The notes: a model not told the origin generated them from the sequence alone. A stretch of 64,000 nt of DNA from Bedellia somnulentella (GCA_963576735.1 OY755177.1:6820001-6884000); one strand, 5' to 3'. Shown: positions 21,801 through 31,100, counted from the first letter of the stretch. Made by a program: numbers and translations.

Positions 21801-24117
21801 GCAAAAGTTGCACTGCCCTCGTAACCTCAATTTCCTCAGATCGAAACATTACTAAATAGTAATTTATATTAAAAATGCATAAACGACATCGAGGGCAAAC
21901 GTCTGGATTATGTCTTAGATATAGTCGGCACATCGATCCTAGCAAATGGCCTTGATATTTAATTTGAAATAAAGTGCATATCTTTTACAGGCCTATGGTT
22001 TGCTCAACTGGTTATAAAAGTCACCCAAGATCCGTATATCCCTGATTAATAATGTATAGACAAAGGTTCTTATTAATTTATTTCATTATCATTAAATTGA
22101 ATGCTTTCGAGATATGTGCTAGCAATAAGGAGCAGATACCCGTGAGCAACAGAAACCTACATCTTTACGCTAAATCTTAAGAGCAGCTAAGTTAGATATA
22201 ATAGAAGCTTGATAAAGTATTTAAGTAAAGTAAGCAAGCTAGGAAAACATCCTCTTCCGCTTTCGCCGTTGACTTAAAATTTTTCATCTTGGTACTCGTA
22301 TACTTAAAATAATCCAGTTATAAATTGGATGAACCAAGCAGTAAAATACCAAATTGACTATATTTTTAAATATATTTTGTGGAACGTTGGTATACATAAG
22401 TGGTGTGATGTGCATTTTAGAGTTTTATAGTTGTTTACAAAGTCGAAAGTACAGTTTGCAATCATTATATAAACGTATTTTACGTTCCCCTTACCCTAAA
22501 ACATTAAATGGTTATATAATCTTCTTTAATAGCTGTGTAGCGCCGGCTTAGAATAGCGCTACCCCATTTCTACCGGCGGGTGTACGTAAGAGGCGACTAA
22601 CGGTATTGGGGCTTTTAAGGGAACATTTGGCAATGCGGTTGGAGACCCATCACCAACAACCATCTTTTCCCCACTCAACTTTCCAAAAGTGGCTGAGGAA
22701 TTTCTAATTCCTTAGCTCTGGCTACCCCTTCCAGGGAATTATAGCCGTAAGTATATGTATGTATGTATGTATGTAATCTTCTTTAATCGACTCATTCAGA
22801 AGGTAACAGCTCTAAAACAAATAAACTTTAAGATTTAACTGTGAAATGAATTGAGGTCCTGTATTGTTAACATAAAGCGTATGACAGCGAATATATCACG
22901 TGAGAAGAGAGATGCTGTCAGATTTTGTATAAATAAATCTGTCAGTTCCTCACTTTACTTTTCTTGCACGCCTCATGCTACCTATACTAAACAGGAGTAT
23001 AAATACAGTAAAAAATATAGTAATAATATAATACAATTGATTACATTTCACTCCGATACCGAGTAAGAAAACGCGGTAGCAATATTCAGAAGTTTTTCAT
23101 TTCATCTAAGATAAGATAAAATTTTATCTAGTTTTAACACATGCGTGGTCATGACCTTGTATTTTCGTTTTAGTTGGCAAAAAAATTTCACCTGTTATAC
23201 AATAATATGCTTTTGCACGCAGTTACTTTTTCGCTGGTGCGCGACTCTGTGAATATCATGATATTATAAAATCAATTTTCATATCTTTATCTTGCATCTT
23301 AGTAAGGAATAGTCTAAGTGCCTTATAACATGTTTCGATAGCCGGGTAGCCGACAACGATCGGGCGCAGGCTGTTGCACATGCCATCTAACCGCCTTGCT
23401 TCTTGTTTACGATTTAATTCATCATATTATTTTAAACGTATTTAAATTGTTTTTTGTAATAATATGATCAATTCTCCTTAGACATGATACAATATGAGGG
23501 CAGTTCATCAGAAGCTGGACCAGATGATTCAGTTCAGTGTGTAAACATAAAAGAACGAACAGAAAAAATATCTGTATCAAAAGTCCAAGTTCAAAATGCT
23601 TAAATGTTCTCATTTTATCCGTTTCAAACTATGTAAATTATCTGATCAGGCCCGTTCAAGTATGAACTTTCTGAAAATATTTCGTGTTTATTCATATAAA
23701 CCAGGCAATTTGCACATTACCGAATGTACATACATATACTCACGGCTATAAATCCCTAGATGGAGTAGCCAGAGCTAAGGAATTAGAAATTCCTAAGCCA
23801 CTTTTGGAAAGACGAAACCGAATGTCTCGCCGTCTTAGTGCAAAAAACAACGCATATGCAACGAATATTGTTAGAAGAAATATTGTTGATATAGATTTCT
23901 AAAGCCTCTTTCGAAACCCTTACGTAGAAATAAGATAGTGTTTTTCTAAACCAACACTTAAAATCACAAAATAACCCATATAAATCGCTGTTATTAACGA
24001 TTTAACTATATATTTTTTGGATAATAAAAGCTAATGGTTACCATCATATTCTGCAGTTGTTTGAGGTTTTCTCCTCAGAGGCACTTCAGGTGTGAAGCTT
24101 ACTACTTTGGTCTCCAT
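5870..24117 (-). CDS. Alpha-carbonic anhydrase gene 1 (six-exon model)
   Basis: Minus-strand exons: 24042..24117, 14055..14204, 12341..12479, 9622..9818, 9188..9327 and, tentatively, 5870..6055. All splice phases agree, giving about 295 residues, a normal length for the family. The enzyme interconverts CO2 and bicarbonate. Visible features are QSPIAIS (exon 2), FEQLHFHW with zinc ligands His103 and His105, EHVLDG with the conserved Glu115, GHFVHYN with zinc ligand His128, LAVVGFLLE, and YKGSLTTPP with the gatekeeper Thr. The position of the proton-shuttle His64 of human CA II reads Gln74 (NTGQ), so an active but slower enzyme is expected. No signal peptide or membrane segment is seen, so a cytosolic location is inferred. 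Introns hold SINEs, a LINE fragment, family B copies and a whole Ty3/gypsy element. The middle four exons are secure; the first and last are less so. Confidence 0.65.
6209..6545 (+). repeat. Family A SINE
   Basis: tRNA-like head (TGATAGCTCAGTGG, GGTTCAAATC), family body and a GAGTTTGAGT tail instead of ATAAC. It lacks about 40 bp before the final block. Confidence 0.85.
6650..6900 (+). repeat. Repeat D fragment with (AT)n
   Basis: Starts AGTGGTCCGCCCCCGCTTCGC, closely like the start of the repeat at 24648. It contains an (AT)n tract at about 6837..6877. Confidence 0.55.
7446..7790 (+). repeat. Second tRNA-headed SINE (family S2)
   Basis: tRNA-like box A (TGATCTCGCGGTTCAGCGC) and box B (GGTTTGATCCCCGG) are followed by a body with CCGTGCTTCGGAGGGAACGT and TAAGCCGTCGGTCCCGGCT. 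A diverged second copy lies at 52570..52806. Confidence 0.75.
7817..8067 (+). repeat. Family B retroposon with target duplication
   Basis: Full core and (TATG)n tail. TGTTCATCTGCTCCAC (7801..7816) is repeated, one base shorter, at 8068..8082. Confidence 0.85.
8467..8680 (-). repeat. Family B retroposon, 3'-truncated
   Basis: Reverse copy of the core, from GAAATTCCTGAGCCAC to the GCCGGCACTAC head. The (TATG)n tail is missing. Confidence 0.75.
9188..9327 (-). CDS. Carbonic anhydrase gene 1, exon 5 (active-site Thr)
   Basis: Bounded by TTTTTATAG and GTCAGT. It encodes [44 protein letters not shown] carries the Thr that orients zinc-bound hydroxide. It ends in phase 0. Confidence 0.9.
9622..9818 (-). 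CDS. Carbonic anhydrase gene 1, exon 4 (zinc ligand 3)
   Basis: Bounded by TTTTTTCAAG and GTAAGT. It encodes [32 protein letters not shown]. The His of GHF is the third zinc ligand; the usual Leu before it is Gly. Confidence 0.9.
9828..12340. other. Carbonic anhydrase gene 1 intron 3
   Basis: About 2.5 kb of AT-rich intron between exons 3 and 4. Apart from a short family B-like scrap near 11325..11370 I recognise nothing in it. Confidence 0.5.
12341..12479 (-). CDS. Carbonic anhydrase gene 1, exon 3 (zinc ligands 1 and 2)
   Basis: Acceptor CAG and donor GTGAGT are canonical. It encodes [26 protein letters not shown], then CEHVLDG. HFH supplies two zinc ligands and the Glu of CEH is the conserved hydrogen-bond partner. 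Confidence 0.9.
12721..13080 (-). repeat. Family A SINE
   Basis: Near full-length reverse copy with ACATAAC tail, two CACGTG sites and tRNA-like head ending at 13080 next to an (AT)n tract that ends the neighbouring LINE. Confidence 0.9.
13104..13960 (-). pseudogene. LINE fragment with partial reverse transcriptase
   Basis: Read on the minus strand, 13960 to about 13500 gives broken reverse-transcriptase blocks: [46 protein letters not shown] and QAGFRKGFG. After an internal deletion the C-terminal region follows, with HIDTMDD, a [21 protein letters not shown] stretch and [18 protein letters not shown]. The 3' end reads GGCGTAAGTATAAATATG, then (AT)n. Related 3' fragments lie at 39708, 49661 and 54655. 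Many frame breaks make it dead. The non-LTR clade was not decided. Confidence 0.75.
14055..14204 (-). CDS. Carbonic anhydrase gene 1, exon 2
   Basis: The exon follows acceptor TATTTTTCAG and ends ACAG before donor GTTTGT. It encodes [39 protein letters not shown] and NTG match the conserved alpha-carbonic anhydrase N-terminal strands. Confidence 0.8.
14244..14729 (-). repeat. 3' LTR of the Ty3/gypsy element
   Basis: 486 bp, TGTTACG...GTAACA. On the minus strand it carries a TATA box at 14551..14558 and AATAAA at 14311..14316, which probably serves polyadenylation. Confidence 0.95.
14730..14743 (-). other. Polypurine tract
   Basis: On the minus strand AAGGAGGGGGTAA directly precedes the 3' LTR, the expected plus-strand primer of an LTR retrotransposon. 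Confidence 0.75.
14746..19584 (-). CDS. Gag-Pol polyprotein of the Ty3/gypsy element
   Basis: A single frame of about 1612 residues from ATG 19584; the frame is open a few codons further upstream. Gag has a long coiled coil (about residues 70-190) and a CCHC zinc knuckle, [14 protein letters not shown] (about 388). Protease follows with [10 protein letters not shown] (about 461). Reverse transcriptase has the catalytic VYLDDVV (about 880), RNase H begins near [12 protein letters not shown] (about 1026). Integrase has an HHCC finger ([10 protein letters not shown]...CRKCTTC, about 1265-1310) and the DDE residues in [14 protein letters not shown] and the Glu of [17 protein letters not shown] module near 1570 ends it. 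Gag and Pol share one frame without a shift. No stop, frameshift or missing catalytic residue was seen, so it may be active. Codon use is GC-richer than the surroundings. The clade within Ty3/gypsy was not settled. Confidence 0.95.
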   Translation of the reverse strand: MPVMPKEDGREGVKTRAQKAAEGEQLSEMSSSVTNPRSDIPEETSAVTNAPSTSTAPAAATNTDLTMIVEMFQSMREAQQSIQDVVKNIHSEVQDVKKNIHSEVQGVVKQEVRELREEQQTKFSQVLTAVNEVSGRVVTVEKDVEQMKEQVTTIEKDIDDMKTDFRGMEKRVLQLESRPVKVVSGENVVAVHGPRVKVPPYDGTTSWSAYRHQFQTVAAANGWTDEQCLTALTVALRGQALSVIEALPTPSGGFKDLLDALESRYGERHLEHVFRAQLRDRVQRSGEGLQQWALEIEKLVRKAYPSVDPKTVEMNLVQAFVDGIRDIEVRTAVRLQHHTSLKDALANALEVEACRQDTRQTHRLREIAEANEDVKVIKAPVGRSTGPICYGCGKRGHLRLSCPLRKEEKRQAEAPAAKRALARTGGQVLAREEKAPTMTISQACNGNSLVILGCVNDQDCKMTLDTGASRTVINPALVKAANIKYSRDTKCRLLSASGQRIPVLGELSVRMMVGETSYTHQVIVAEIMDECILGLDFMKKYNCRIDITRGIFKCGQEEIFILGGPVGEVTCLKTINIPARSQKLVPVMLPVDSEKKRHRCVLIEETGKNGPRKFLTARTLVTSNKTAIVKVVNLDQEDVQLKRGEVVGQCEEVVWMRSCHSPNGKVKVKVDNSTVTDLLSEIQDDLSYLERIKVKQLLVKYADIFSNAEGDLGRTSLVQHRIDTGDERPIRQRARRIPIAKEKEVEELLEDMKKKKVISPSSSPWCSPVVLVKKKDGSTRFCVDYRQLNNVTKKDSYPLPRIDDTLDTLSGMKWFSTLDCKSGYWQVEIHPTDKEKTAFSTGKGLWQFNVMPFGLCNAPATFERLMECALAGLVGEACLVYLDDVVIIGKSFQDHLKNLEQVFQKIRGANLKLNPKKCRLFRTSVNYLGHVISREGIQTDPEKVEAVQKWPTPKDKTDVRAFLGLCSYYRRFVKGFSEIAKPLHRLTEDKKTFSWDDECELSFNELKKRLCETPILGYPQPEGQYIVDSDASNMAIGGVLSQIQGDKEVVIGYFSKSLSKAERNYCVTRKELLAVVKTLQHFYKYLIGRPFKLRTDHAALKWLLQFKNPEGQVARWIEQLQEYDFSIEHRSGKSHGNADALSRRPCPEDCKHCRKQESKEEVVKVTRICPLDGWETEAMQKAQEEDENLRPIMKWKKEKHDQPAWSEVASTGVSTKAYWAQWNSLVLINGLLYRRWEKPNGKEEHLQLVVPRAKVKDVLRETHDGVSGGHLGVNRTLQKVRAKFYWLHCRDDVQDWCRKCTTCAAVKGPQTRSRGGLRLYNVGAPWERIAVDVAGPFPQSESGNKYFMVVMDYFTKWPEVFAIPNQEAITVATKLVEEVICRFGVPLEIHSDQGRNFESQVFQEVCKLLGMHKTRTTPYHPQSDGMVERFNQTLERQLAKMVEKHQKDWDKHIPLFLLSYRSAVHESTKETPAYVNFGRELRLPVDLLTGGSPDEPQSVTEYVSDLRERMQDVHSLVRENGLHASEKMKTRYDRKANTPRFEEGMLVWLHNPTRQKGKSPKLQNRWEGPYKVVTRINDVTYRIQRQPRGAWKIVHIDRLAKYHGSNNTRDEY
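19594..19609 (-). other. Probable tRNA primer-binding site
   Basis: The sequence just inside the 5' LTR reads ATTGGTGACAGAAGTGG. The TGG start fits a match to tRNA 3' CCA. The tRNA was not identified. Confidence 0.5.
19610..20095 (-). repeat. 5' LTR of the Ty3/gypsy element
   Basis: 486 bp, no difference seen from the 3' LTR. This copy should drive transcription leftward. Confidence 0.95.
19917..19998 (-). promoter_or_regulatory. LTR promoter: TATA box with upstream heat-shock-like elements
   Basis: Minus-strand TATATAAA lies at 19917..19924. Upstream, at 19951..19998, are three ten-base inverted pairs of the heat-shock factor unit: TTTCTCGAAT, TTTCGAGAAT and AGAACTTTCT. They are not in one five-base register. 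An identical set lies in the 3' LTR at 14585..14632. Confidence 0.5.
20412..20632 (+). repeat. Degenerate family B copy
   Basis: Recognisable ACGGGTGTCGTTCAAGACGA, GAGACTCATGCAAGACACC and TAGCTGAGGAATTTAAAATT blocks; strongly diverged. Confidence 0.5.
20640..22516. other. Intron of carbonic anhydrase gene 1, no gene seen
   Basis: AT-rich DNA with short (AT)n tracts. An open reading at 20233..20349 on the minus strand ends at a good GTAAGT but its phase does not fit the carbonic anhydrase exons. Confidence 0.4.
22531..22773 (+). repeat. Family B retroposon, reference copy
   Basis: 243 bp from AGCTGTGTAGCGCCGG to (TATG)n. Perfect 14-bp target duplication TAATCTTCTTTAAT at 22517..22530 and 22774..22787, which defines the family's ends. 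Confidence 0.9.
23725..23960 (-). repeat. Diverged family B copy
   Basis: Starts with the reversed tail ACATACATATACTCACGGC and keeps TAGCCAGAGCTAAGGAATT. The head half is degraded. Confidence 0.65.
24042..24117 (-). CDS. Carbonic anhydrase gene 1, candidate exon 1
   Basis: ATG 24117 has a favourable context (GCGATGG). It opens 25 codons ([20 protein letters not shown] and onward) and ends in phase 1 at a GTAACC donor. That phase fits the exon at 14204, giving AEYD-AEHISKL before QSPI. Against it, the intron would be about 9.8 kb, and a start inside exon 2's upstream reading (MMKLFMTS) is also possible. Confidence 0.45.
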
Positions 24118-24647
24118 CGCAACCTGACTGCACGACCCTACTTCGGTCACTGGCCTTAAGATACTGGTCGGTGCCCCAGCAAGACATATGTCCGCGAAAA
24201 TCAATTTTATCAATGCCGTATCGATATCGCATATTAAGCTATCTAGGATTATAGAATTCCTTATTTTTTATCGATTTATACCACAAAATGGTTCTGTTGA
24301 GTTTAATTGAACAAAAGTAAAATTAATGTAAAAGTGGTAAGTGTAGATTAGTATATTATTATCTATACAATTTGTTTATCATTCAGTGCAACAACAACAG
24401 TTTTTTTGTACTGTATAAGTTTTATTGCAACCTAACTTGTTGTTATCCGTTTCTATCTTTATTGATTCCATAAATTATTGAAATCACGACTAAAGATACT
24501 GTGACCGAATAATGAGGATTATAAATCAGTCCGCAACTTTAAGCCTTTTGTTAAAATAGGAAAAAAATGTGATATTTTAATAAAATTGCAATGCAGAAAT
24601 ATTTTCTAAGTGAAAACAGAACAGAATTATTTGATTTTACGATTGAC

Positions 24648-25915
24648 TAGTGGATCGTCCCAGCTTCGCACGGGTAGCGTTGTTTTTTTAAATATCTGAA
24701 GTTTCTTTCTTCAGTCACTGCTCAAGCATTGTGAAATTCAGCGCAATGTTTTCAATTTATTAAATTTATAGCACTCCCTAAACAGTGTAGTTTGGTGATT
24801 TTAATTGCGCTTTGATGAACGGTTCAGTATTTCCGTTTAATAGCAAATTTGTAAATAAAACTTTACGGCTTATTTTATGTATAATTTCGGTGTTTGTCTA
24901 CCGATTTCTATGATTCTTTTTTTATTGAATAGGTAATAATGTTACCTTTTTTAAATTTGGGATGAGTGAGAGGTTTACAAACGTAAGAGTAAACAAATAT
25001 AATCAGAATGATCCGAACTGCTTATCTATCAGGAATTACACGTGTTATTGTGAGTCAACCGTAAAAGATAGACATAAACTGCTGAGGATTTTTTTTTAGA
25101 TAATTTTATGAAGAATATTTCCGTCACACATGATTTCTATGTAAGTTTAACCTTTGAGGCTGCACACGCGACGGAAGCTTAAAAAATGAAGTAACTTCTC
25201 CCGTTTTCTGAGCGACATGATAGTCCAGTGGGTAAGAACACCCGCCCGAAAAACAGAAGGGCGTGAGTTCCAATCCTGGGACGGGCCTACACCAATTTGT
25301 CTTTTCTAAAGTCATATGTGTGGTTAATTTATCATGGTTGCTAACGGTGAGGGAAAACATCGTGAGGAAACCCACATGGCTGAGTTGTACTTAGTCATGT
25401 GACAGTGTATTCGTACAAAAACGGCGATAGGCCTGCCCCCTATCACGTGAGTACACTGTCTAAGCAAAACGTGGGTACCTTCTCTGGAAACTAGATGGCG
25501 CTTGCCATGTGAGTTCAGGAGTATTGGTACCTCTGCCAACCCCTTCGGGGATAAAACGGCGTGAACGTTTATGTTTATTATATATATATGTTATGTTCTC
25601 CCGTTTTCCCAAAATTTCCCAAAGTTCCCCTTTACTACTCTGCTGGAAAGTATACAAAAACCTGCGCAGGTGTATGAAGAATAATTGTACCAAGTTTCGT
25701 TAAAATCCGTCGAGTAGTTTTTGTTTCCATAAGGAACATACAAACCGACAGACAGACAGACAGACAGACAGACAAAAATTTAACTGATTGCATTTTTGGC
25801 ATCAGTATCGATCCCTAATCACCACCTGATGGTTATTTTGAAAATATATTTCATTTAGTACAGAATTGACCTCTCTACAGATTTATTATAAGTATAGATA
25901 GGAAACTAATTGATT
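24648..25915 (+). repeat. Repeat D interrupted by a SINE
   Basis: Begins TAGTGGATCGTCCCAGCTTCG. The right half contains AAGTTTCGTTAAAATCCGTC and a (GACA)n tract at about 25749..25774. A family A SINE at 25209..25595 splits it. No coding sequence was recognised. Confidence 0.5.
25209..25595 (+). repeat. Family A SINE, variant subfamily
   Basis: Perfect 13-bp target duplication TTCTCCCGTTTTC at 25196..25208 and 25596..25608. Its head reads GCCCGAAAAACAGAAGGGCG and GAGTTCCAATCC, and the body has CTGGAAACTAGATGGCGCTT, both shared only with the copy at 49721. Confidence 0.9.
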
Positions 25916-26026
25916 GAAATCTTTTAGTTATAGAAACTGTCGATTTTTATATGTATTTAAGAATTAAATTTTTGATGTTTGTTATGTATAAAATATTGAC
26001 AACATAATATAGTAAACGTTAGCTTA

Positions 26027-26393
26027 TAACATAACATAAACATAAACGTTCACGCCGAATATCCCCGAAGGGGTTGGCAGAGGTACTAATACTTCTGAAC
26101 ATCACGTGACTTTGTCACCTGGTGTTCAGAGTACCCACGTTTTGCATGGACAGTGTACTCACGTGATAGGGGGCAGGCCTATCGCCGTTTTGTACGAATA
26201 CACTGTCACATGACTAAGTACAACTCAGCCATGTGGGTTTCCTCACGATGTTTTCCCTCACCGTTAACAACCATGATAAATTAACCACACGTATGTCTTT
26301 AGAAAAGACAAATTGGTGTAGGCCCGACCCAGGATTTGAACACTAGTCGTTTGCACGATAACCAAGTGTTCTACCCACTGGGCTATCACGGCT
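26027..26393 (-). repeat. Family A SINE
   Basis: Near full-length reverse copy with ATAACATAAAC tail and tRNA-like head ending CTATCACGG. Confidence 0.9.
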
Positions 26394-26934
26394 TAGCTAA
26401 TGATTATTAAAATATTAATACACATCATTTATCCTTGCTTAGATGTCTATTTTTTATTAACATCAAACATCAGCGTAAATTATTCTATGTGGTGCAAATA
26501 TCCGATAAATATTAATTATTAGGTGCAATTAAATGTAATTTAGACCATTTTAACACAATTTTTACGGATCAAAACCCATGTTTTGCCTAAATTTTTATTT
26601 ATCTTCTGTCATTTCAAATTCTGGCTTCTATTTTATAAATCTATACATATAATAAATCTGTAGAAAAGTCATTTTTGTACATTGAAGAAATTGAAAAAAA
26701 AAATAGCCAGCGTGTGAACAGATAAGTAACAGAACCCATTTCCATCATTTTTTTCAATTTTTGTCTGTTTGTCTGTTTATATGTTTGTTTGTGCGCACAG
26801 CACGTAAAATCTACGAATTCAATGCTGAAAATGTTTATATACAAACATTATACGTAACTTGAGGTATAACTTAGTTTTTGTTTCATCGAAATCGGTTCAC
26901 TCTATCAAAAGATATGATTAATTTTGTGAGTTCA

Positions 26935-28149
26935 AGAAGAAAAATATTACGTTACGCAATTCAGTATAGTACCTCTTGGAGGGAAGTGAAAGCCACCTTC
27001 ATACCAAAACCAGGGAAGACAGACTACAAGCAAGCCAAGTCCTTCAGACCGATAAGCCTAACATCTTTCATACTCAAAACACTTGAGAGATTATGCGACA
27101 GATATATTAGAGATGGACCACTTAAAGCCAAGCCGCTACACAAAAGACAACATGCCTATACTGCAGGCAAATCTACAGAAACAGCTCTACATGAAGTGGT
27201 GTCAAAAATAGAAATAGCAATGAGTCAAAAGCTTATGACACTAGCTGTACTTATAGATATAGAGGGAGCATTCGACAAGACCACCTTTCAATGCATAAAT
27301 ACAGCACTTAAAAGATACAATATTGACCCTACCATGAGAAAATGGATCGGGAACATGCTGGGACAAAGAGCCGTACAAGTCGAATTAAACGAAGTAACCA
27401 GAGCCCGAGTAATGAGAGGATGCCCCCAAGGTGGTGTACTATCCCCACTCCTCTGGAACCTAGTGGTAGACGATCTCCTACGGCAACTTAACAACAAGGG
27501 ATACTATGCCGTCGGCTATGCAGATGACATTGTAATTCTTATAGACGGGCAAAACGAAAACACGATATCAAACCAAATGAATCACGCACTTAAAATAGTA
27601 GAAAAATGGTGTGAAGAACAACAGCTCAGCGTGAATCCAAACAAAACAGAAATGATACTCTTCACGAAAAAGACTAAAATAAACATTTCAGACCCACCAA
27701 AACTATTCAACACAACGCTAACTCTATCGAAGACGGTTAAATACCTAGGAGTCACACTAGACAGCAAATTGCTATGGAACAAACACTTAGAAAACACAAT
27801 AAAGAAAGCCACAATAGCACTATGGCAATGTAAAAAGATACTAGGAAAGAATTGGGGTTTACACCCACGTATCACACATTGGCTATACACAACAGCAATA
27901 AGACCAATTATATCATACGGTGCCCTGGTCTGGTGGCCAAGGACCGTGCTGAGCACATGCCAAAAAGACCTAGAGAAGGTACAAAGAATGGCATGCATAG
28001 CAATATCAGGAGCCATGAAAACAACACCAACAGCTGCTCTACAAGTAATGTTCAACCTGCCTCCCTTTCATCTTTACATACAACAAGAAGCAGCAATGGC
28101 CACCATCAGATTAAATCGAAAATTAAAAAGAATTAAAAAGAAACAATGA
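26935..28149 (+). pseudogene. Non-LTR reverse-transcriptase fragment embedded in the Helitron
   Basis: The frame is open from 26878 to TGA 28149; the LINE-like part begins about 26960. It encodes IPKPGKTDYKQAKSFRPISL, QHAYTAGKSTETALHEVV, LIDIEGAFD, RGCPQGGVLSPLLWNLVVD, the catalytic YADD in VGYADDIVILI, and LSVNPNKTEM. These are reverse-transcriptase blocks of a Jockey/I-like LINE. The endonuclease, the N-terminal palm start and everything after the thumb are missing. The first 30 or so residues are Helitron DNA. There is no 3' UTR, poly(A) or clear target duplication. Unlike the Helitron's own gene it has no stop. It could be a captured fragment or a LINE insert later trimmed; a functional protein is unlikely without the endonuclease. 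Confidence 0.85.
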
Positions 28150-31100
28150 AAGTTATCTTGCATCTGAAAGGGAAAGAATAGATGAACTAAGACGAGCAGA
28201 AACAGCAGAACAACGTCAATCTCGCCTAGAAATGGAACGAGCTCGATACCATATGCATAGAGAAACAAATAGCGAAGCTGATAAGTCCATGGAATATGAC
28301 GATGCAAATATTTTATTACCTTGGGACAATAGGGAAAAATCAGGGTTCACTTATTCGTCTAGAACTAATTATGCTGGCTTTACTTCCGTGGGTGACATGA
28401 GAGAAATTTGTAATTCTTGTCATGCTTTGAAATGGAGGGAAGAGACTGACGGAATGTGCTGCTCAAATGGAAAAATTGTTCTTCCAAATTTCCAAGATCC
28501 ACCACACTTACTTAAAAGTCTCCTTAATGGCGATCATCCCCAGTCGAAACATTTTTTTGATAATATTCGTTTATATAACAGTGCTTTCTAAATGACTTCC
28601 TTTGGGGCAAAACAAATAACGGAAGGACCGTTCATGCCAACCTTCAAAGTACAAGGTCAATTTTATCACCTTATTGGATCTTTGCTGCCAGAAAATGAGC
28701 CCAAATTTCTCCAAATTTATTTTGTATCCGATTACACGCAACAACTTAATGTTAGAAATCACAATTTTCCCCAGCTCAATGCTCAGCTTTTGGCTCAACT
28801 TCAAGAATTGCTGCATCACGTTAACCAGTACGTTCGTGAATTCAAAGCTGCATTGGAGTCAATTCCAAAAGGCAGCAATGATTTCAAAATTGTTATAAGT
28901 GCCGATAGACGTCCTGTGGGTGAACACCGTGGAAGACACAATGCACCCGTCGCAGATGAAGTTGCAGTTGTTTTAGTCGACCAGGAGTGTGAGAGGCGTG
29001 ATATCGTGTTGCGTACACGCGACGATCGCCTACAACGCATTTTGGAAACCCACCGAGCTTACGACGCCCTGCAATATCCACTAATTTATTGTCATCGTGA
29101 AGATGGGTACAATTTTGGGCTGTACCAAGTGAATCCTACTACGAGAGTCCATATTATCAAAAAAAAATATCTGCTCAGTAGCTAACAGTACTATTCTTAC
29201 CTTTTACAAATAAGGCAAAACAGTTTCGTATATTTGCAACGTTTTCGTGGTTTGTTCAGCCAATTTATTGTGGACATGTACGCAAAAATAGAAACTGAAC
29301 GTTTAGTGTATATTCGCACTAACCAGCGACGGTTACGCGTTGAAGAATACGTGCACATGCGGGACGCCATGCAATCAGATAATAACGTCGAAGACTTGGG
29401 TGAATTGGTTATTTTGCCATCCAGTTTCACAGGCGGTCCGCGGTATATGCACGAACGAACCCAAGATGCTTTTTGTTACGTCCGTAAATACGGCCGGCCG
29501 GACCTTTTATAACATTTACAACAAATCCAAAGTGGACGGAGATTTGCCAGGCACTTCTCACAGGACAGGCATCATACGACAGACATGACATTATTGCTAG
29601 GATTTTTCATTTAAAACTCAAAGTCTTGATTAATCTACTTACAAAGGAGAAAGTTTTCGGTTCAACTCTTTGTTTTATGTATAGCGTCGAGTGGCAAAAG
29701 CGTGGTTTACCTCACGCGCACATTCTTCTGTGGCTGGAAGAAAAAATTCGTCCCGATACTATAGACAGTGTCATAAGTGCAGAATTTCCGGACTATAATG
29801 CAGATCCGATTTTGCATGATATAATAAAAACACATATGGTTCACGGGCCATGTGGCGTCTTAAACAGGGAATCACCGTGCATGAAAGATGGTCAATGCTC
29901 AAAAGAATACCCCAGAGTACTTAAAGAACTAACTATGGCTGGGGAAAATGGGTATCCGCAATACCGGCGAAGATCACCGTCACAAGGTGGTTTCACAGCT
30001 ACTATCAGATTCCGTGGACAAGAAATAATTCTAATTAATAGTTGGGTGGTACCGTATTCTCCAGTTTTGTCAAAAGCTTTTCAAGCACACATTAATGTTG
30101 AAATTTGTAATAGCGTCGAATCTATAAAATATATATGTAAATATGTTAATAAAGGTAGTGATCAAGCCATGATAGCACTGAGAAATAACAACCAATTTGA
30201 TGAAGTGACAAGGAATCAATCTGGCCGATAAGCTCTTCGGAGGCGGTTTGGCGCATTTTGAGTTTCCCTATTCATGAAAGGTATCCGCCAGTCATCCATC
30301 TTGACGTGCACCTAGAAGGCGGGCAGCGAGTTTACTTTCAGCCAGAAAATGTGGCAGAAAGAATGAACAACCCAAGACAAACCACCTTGCTAGCATTCTT
30401 TCGCCTTTGCGAAAGAGACAATTTCGCTAAGTCTCTGTTGTACAATGAAGTGCCACATTATTATACTTATAACAAGCAGCAAGGTGTTTTTAATCGCAGG
30501 AGACGTGGAACTGCCGTAGAAGGTGAGAGCGGCATTTTTAAAGAACACGTGATTGGAAGAGTATACACGGTGCACCCAAATAATGCAGAGTGTTATTATT
30601 TACGCCTTCTCCTTCACACAGTGCGAGGACCTACTTCTTTTGCTGAGCTCCGCAAGGTGGACGATATAGAATATCCCACATTTCAAGCTGCTTGCCGCGC
30701 ACGGCATTTATTAGATGGCGATCAGCATTGGGATGATGCTTTAGCCGAAACATGCGTCAGTGATAGTCCACATCGTTTGCGCCATTTATTTGCCATTTTT
30801 TTGACATTTTGTGGCCTATCGGACGCTGGGCAGTTGTGGCAAAATTATAAAGACGCGTTTGCCCAAGATTTTTTGAGACAGCAAAATATAAATAGTGAAA
30901 CTTCTGACCAAGTACGTGAAAGCTGCCATAATAGGTCTTTGATGGCTATACAAGATATAGTTACATGTATAGGAGGGAACCCCCTCAGTCAATACGGCTT
31001 GCCTACTCCGACAGTTGGTGGGGAACGAATTAATAGAGAGTATACATCTGAAATAAATTACAACCCCGAAGAGTTAGCAGAAATATTGCGAAATGGCTGT

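Noticed and set aside
27582..28055. 157-residue minus-strand frame
   Set aside because: It is antisense to the reverse-transcriptase fragment.
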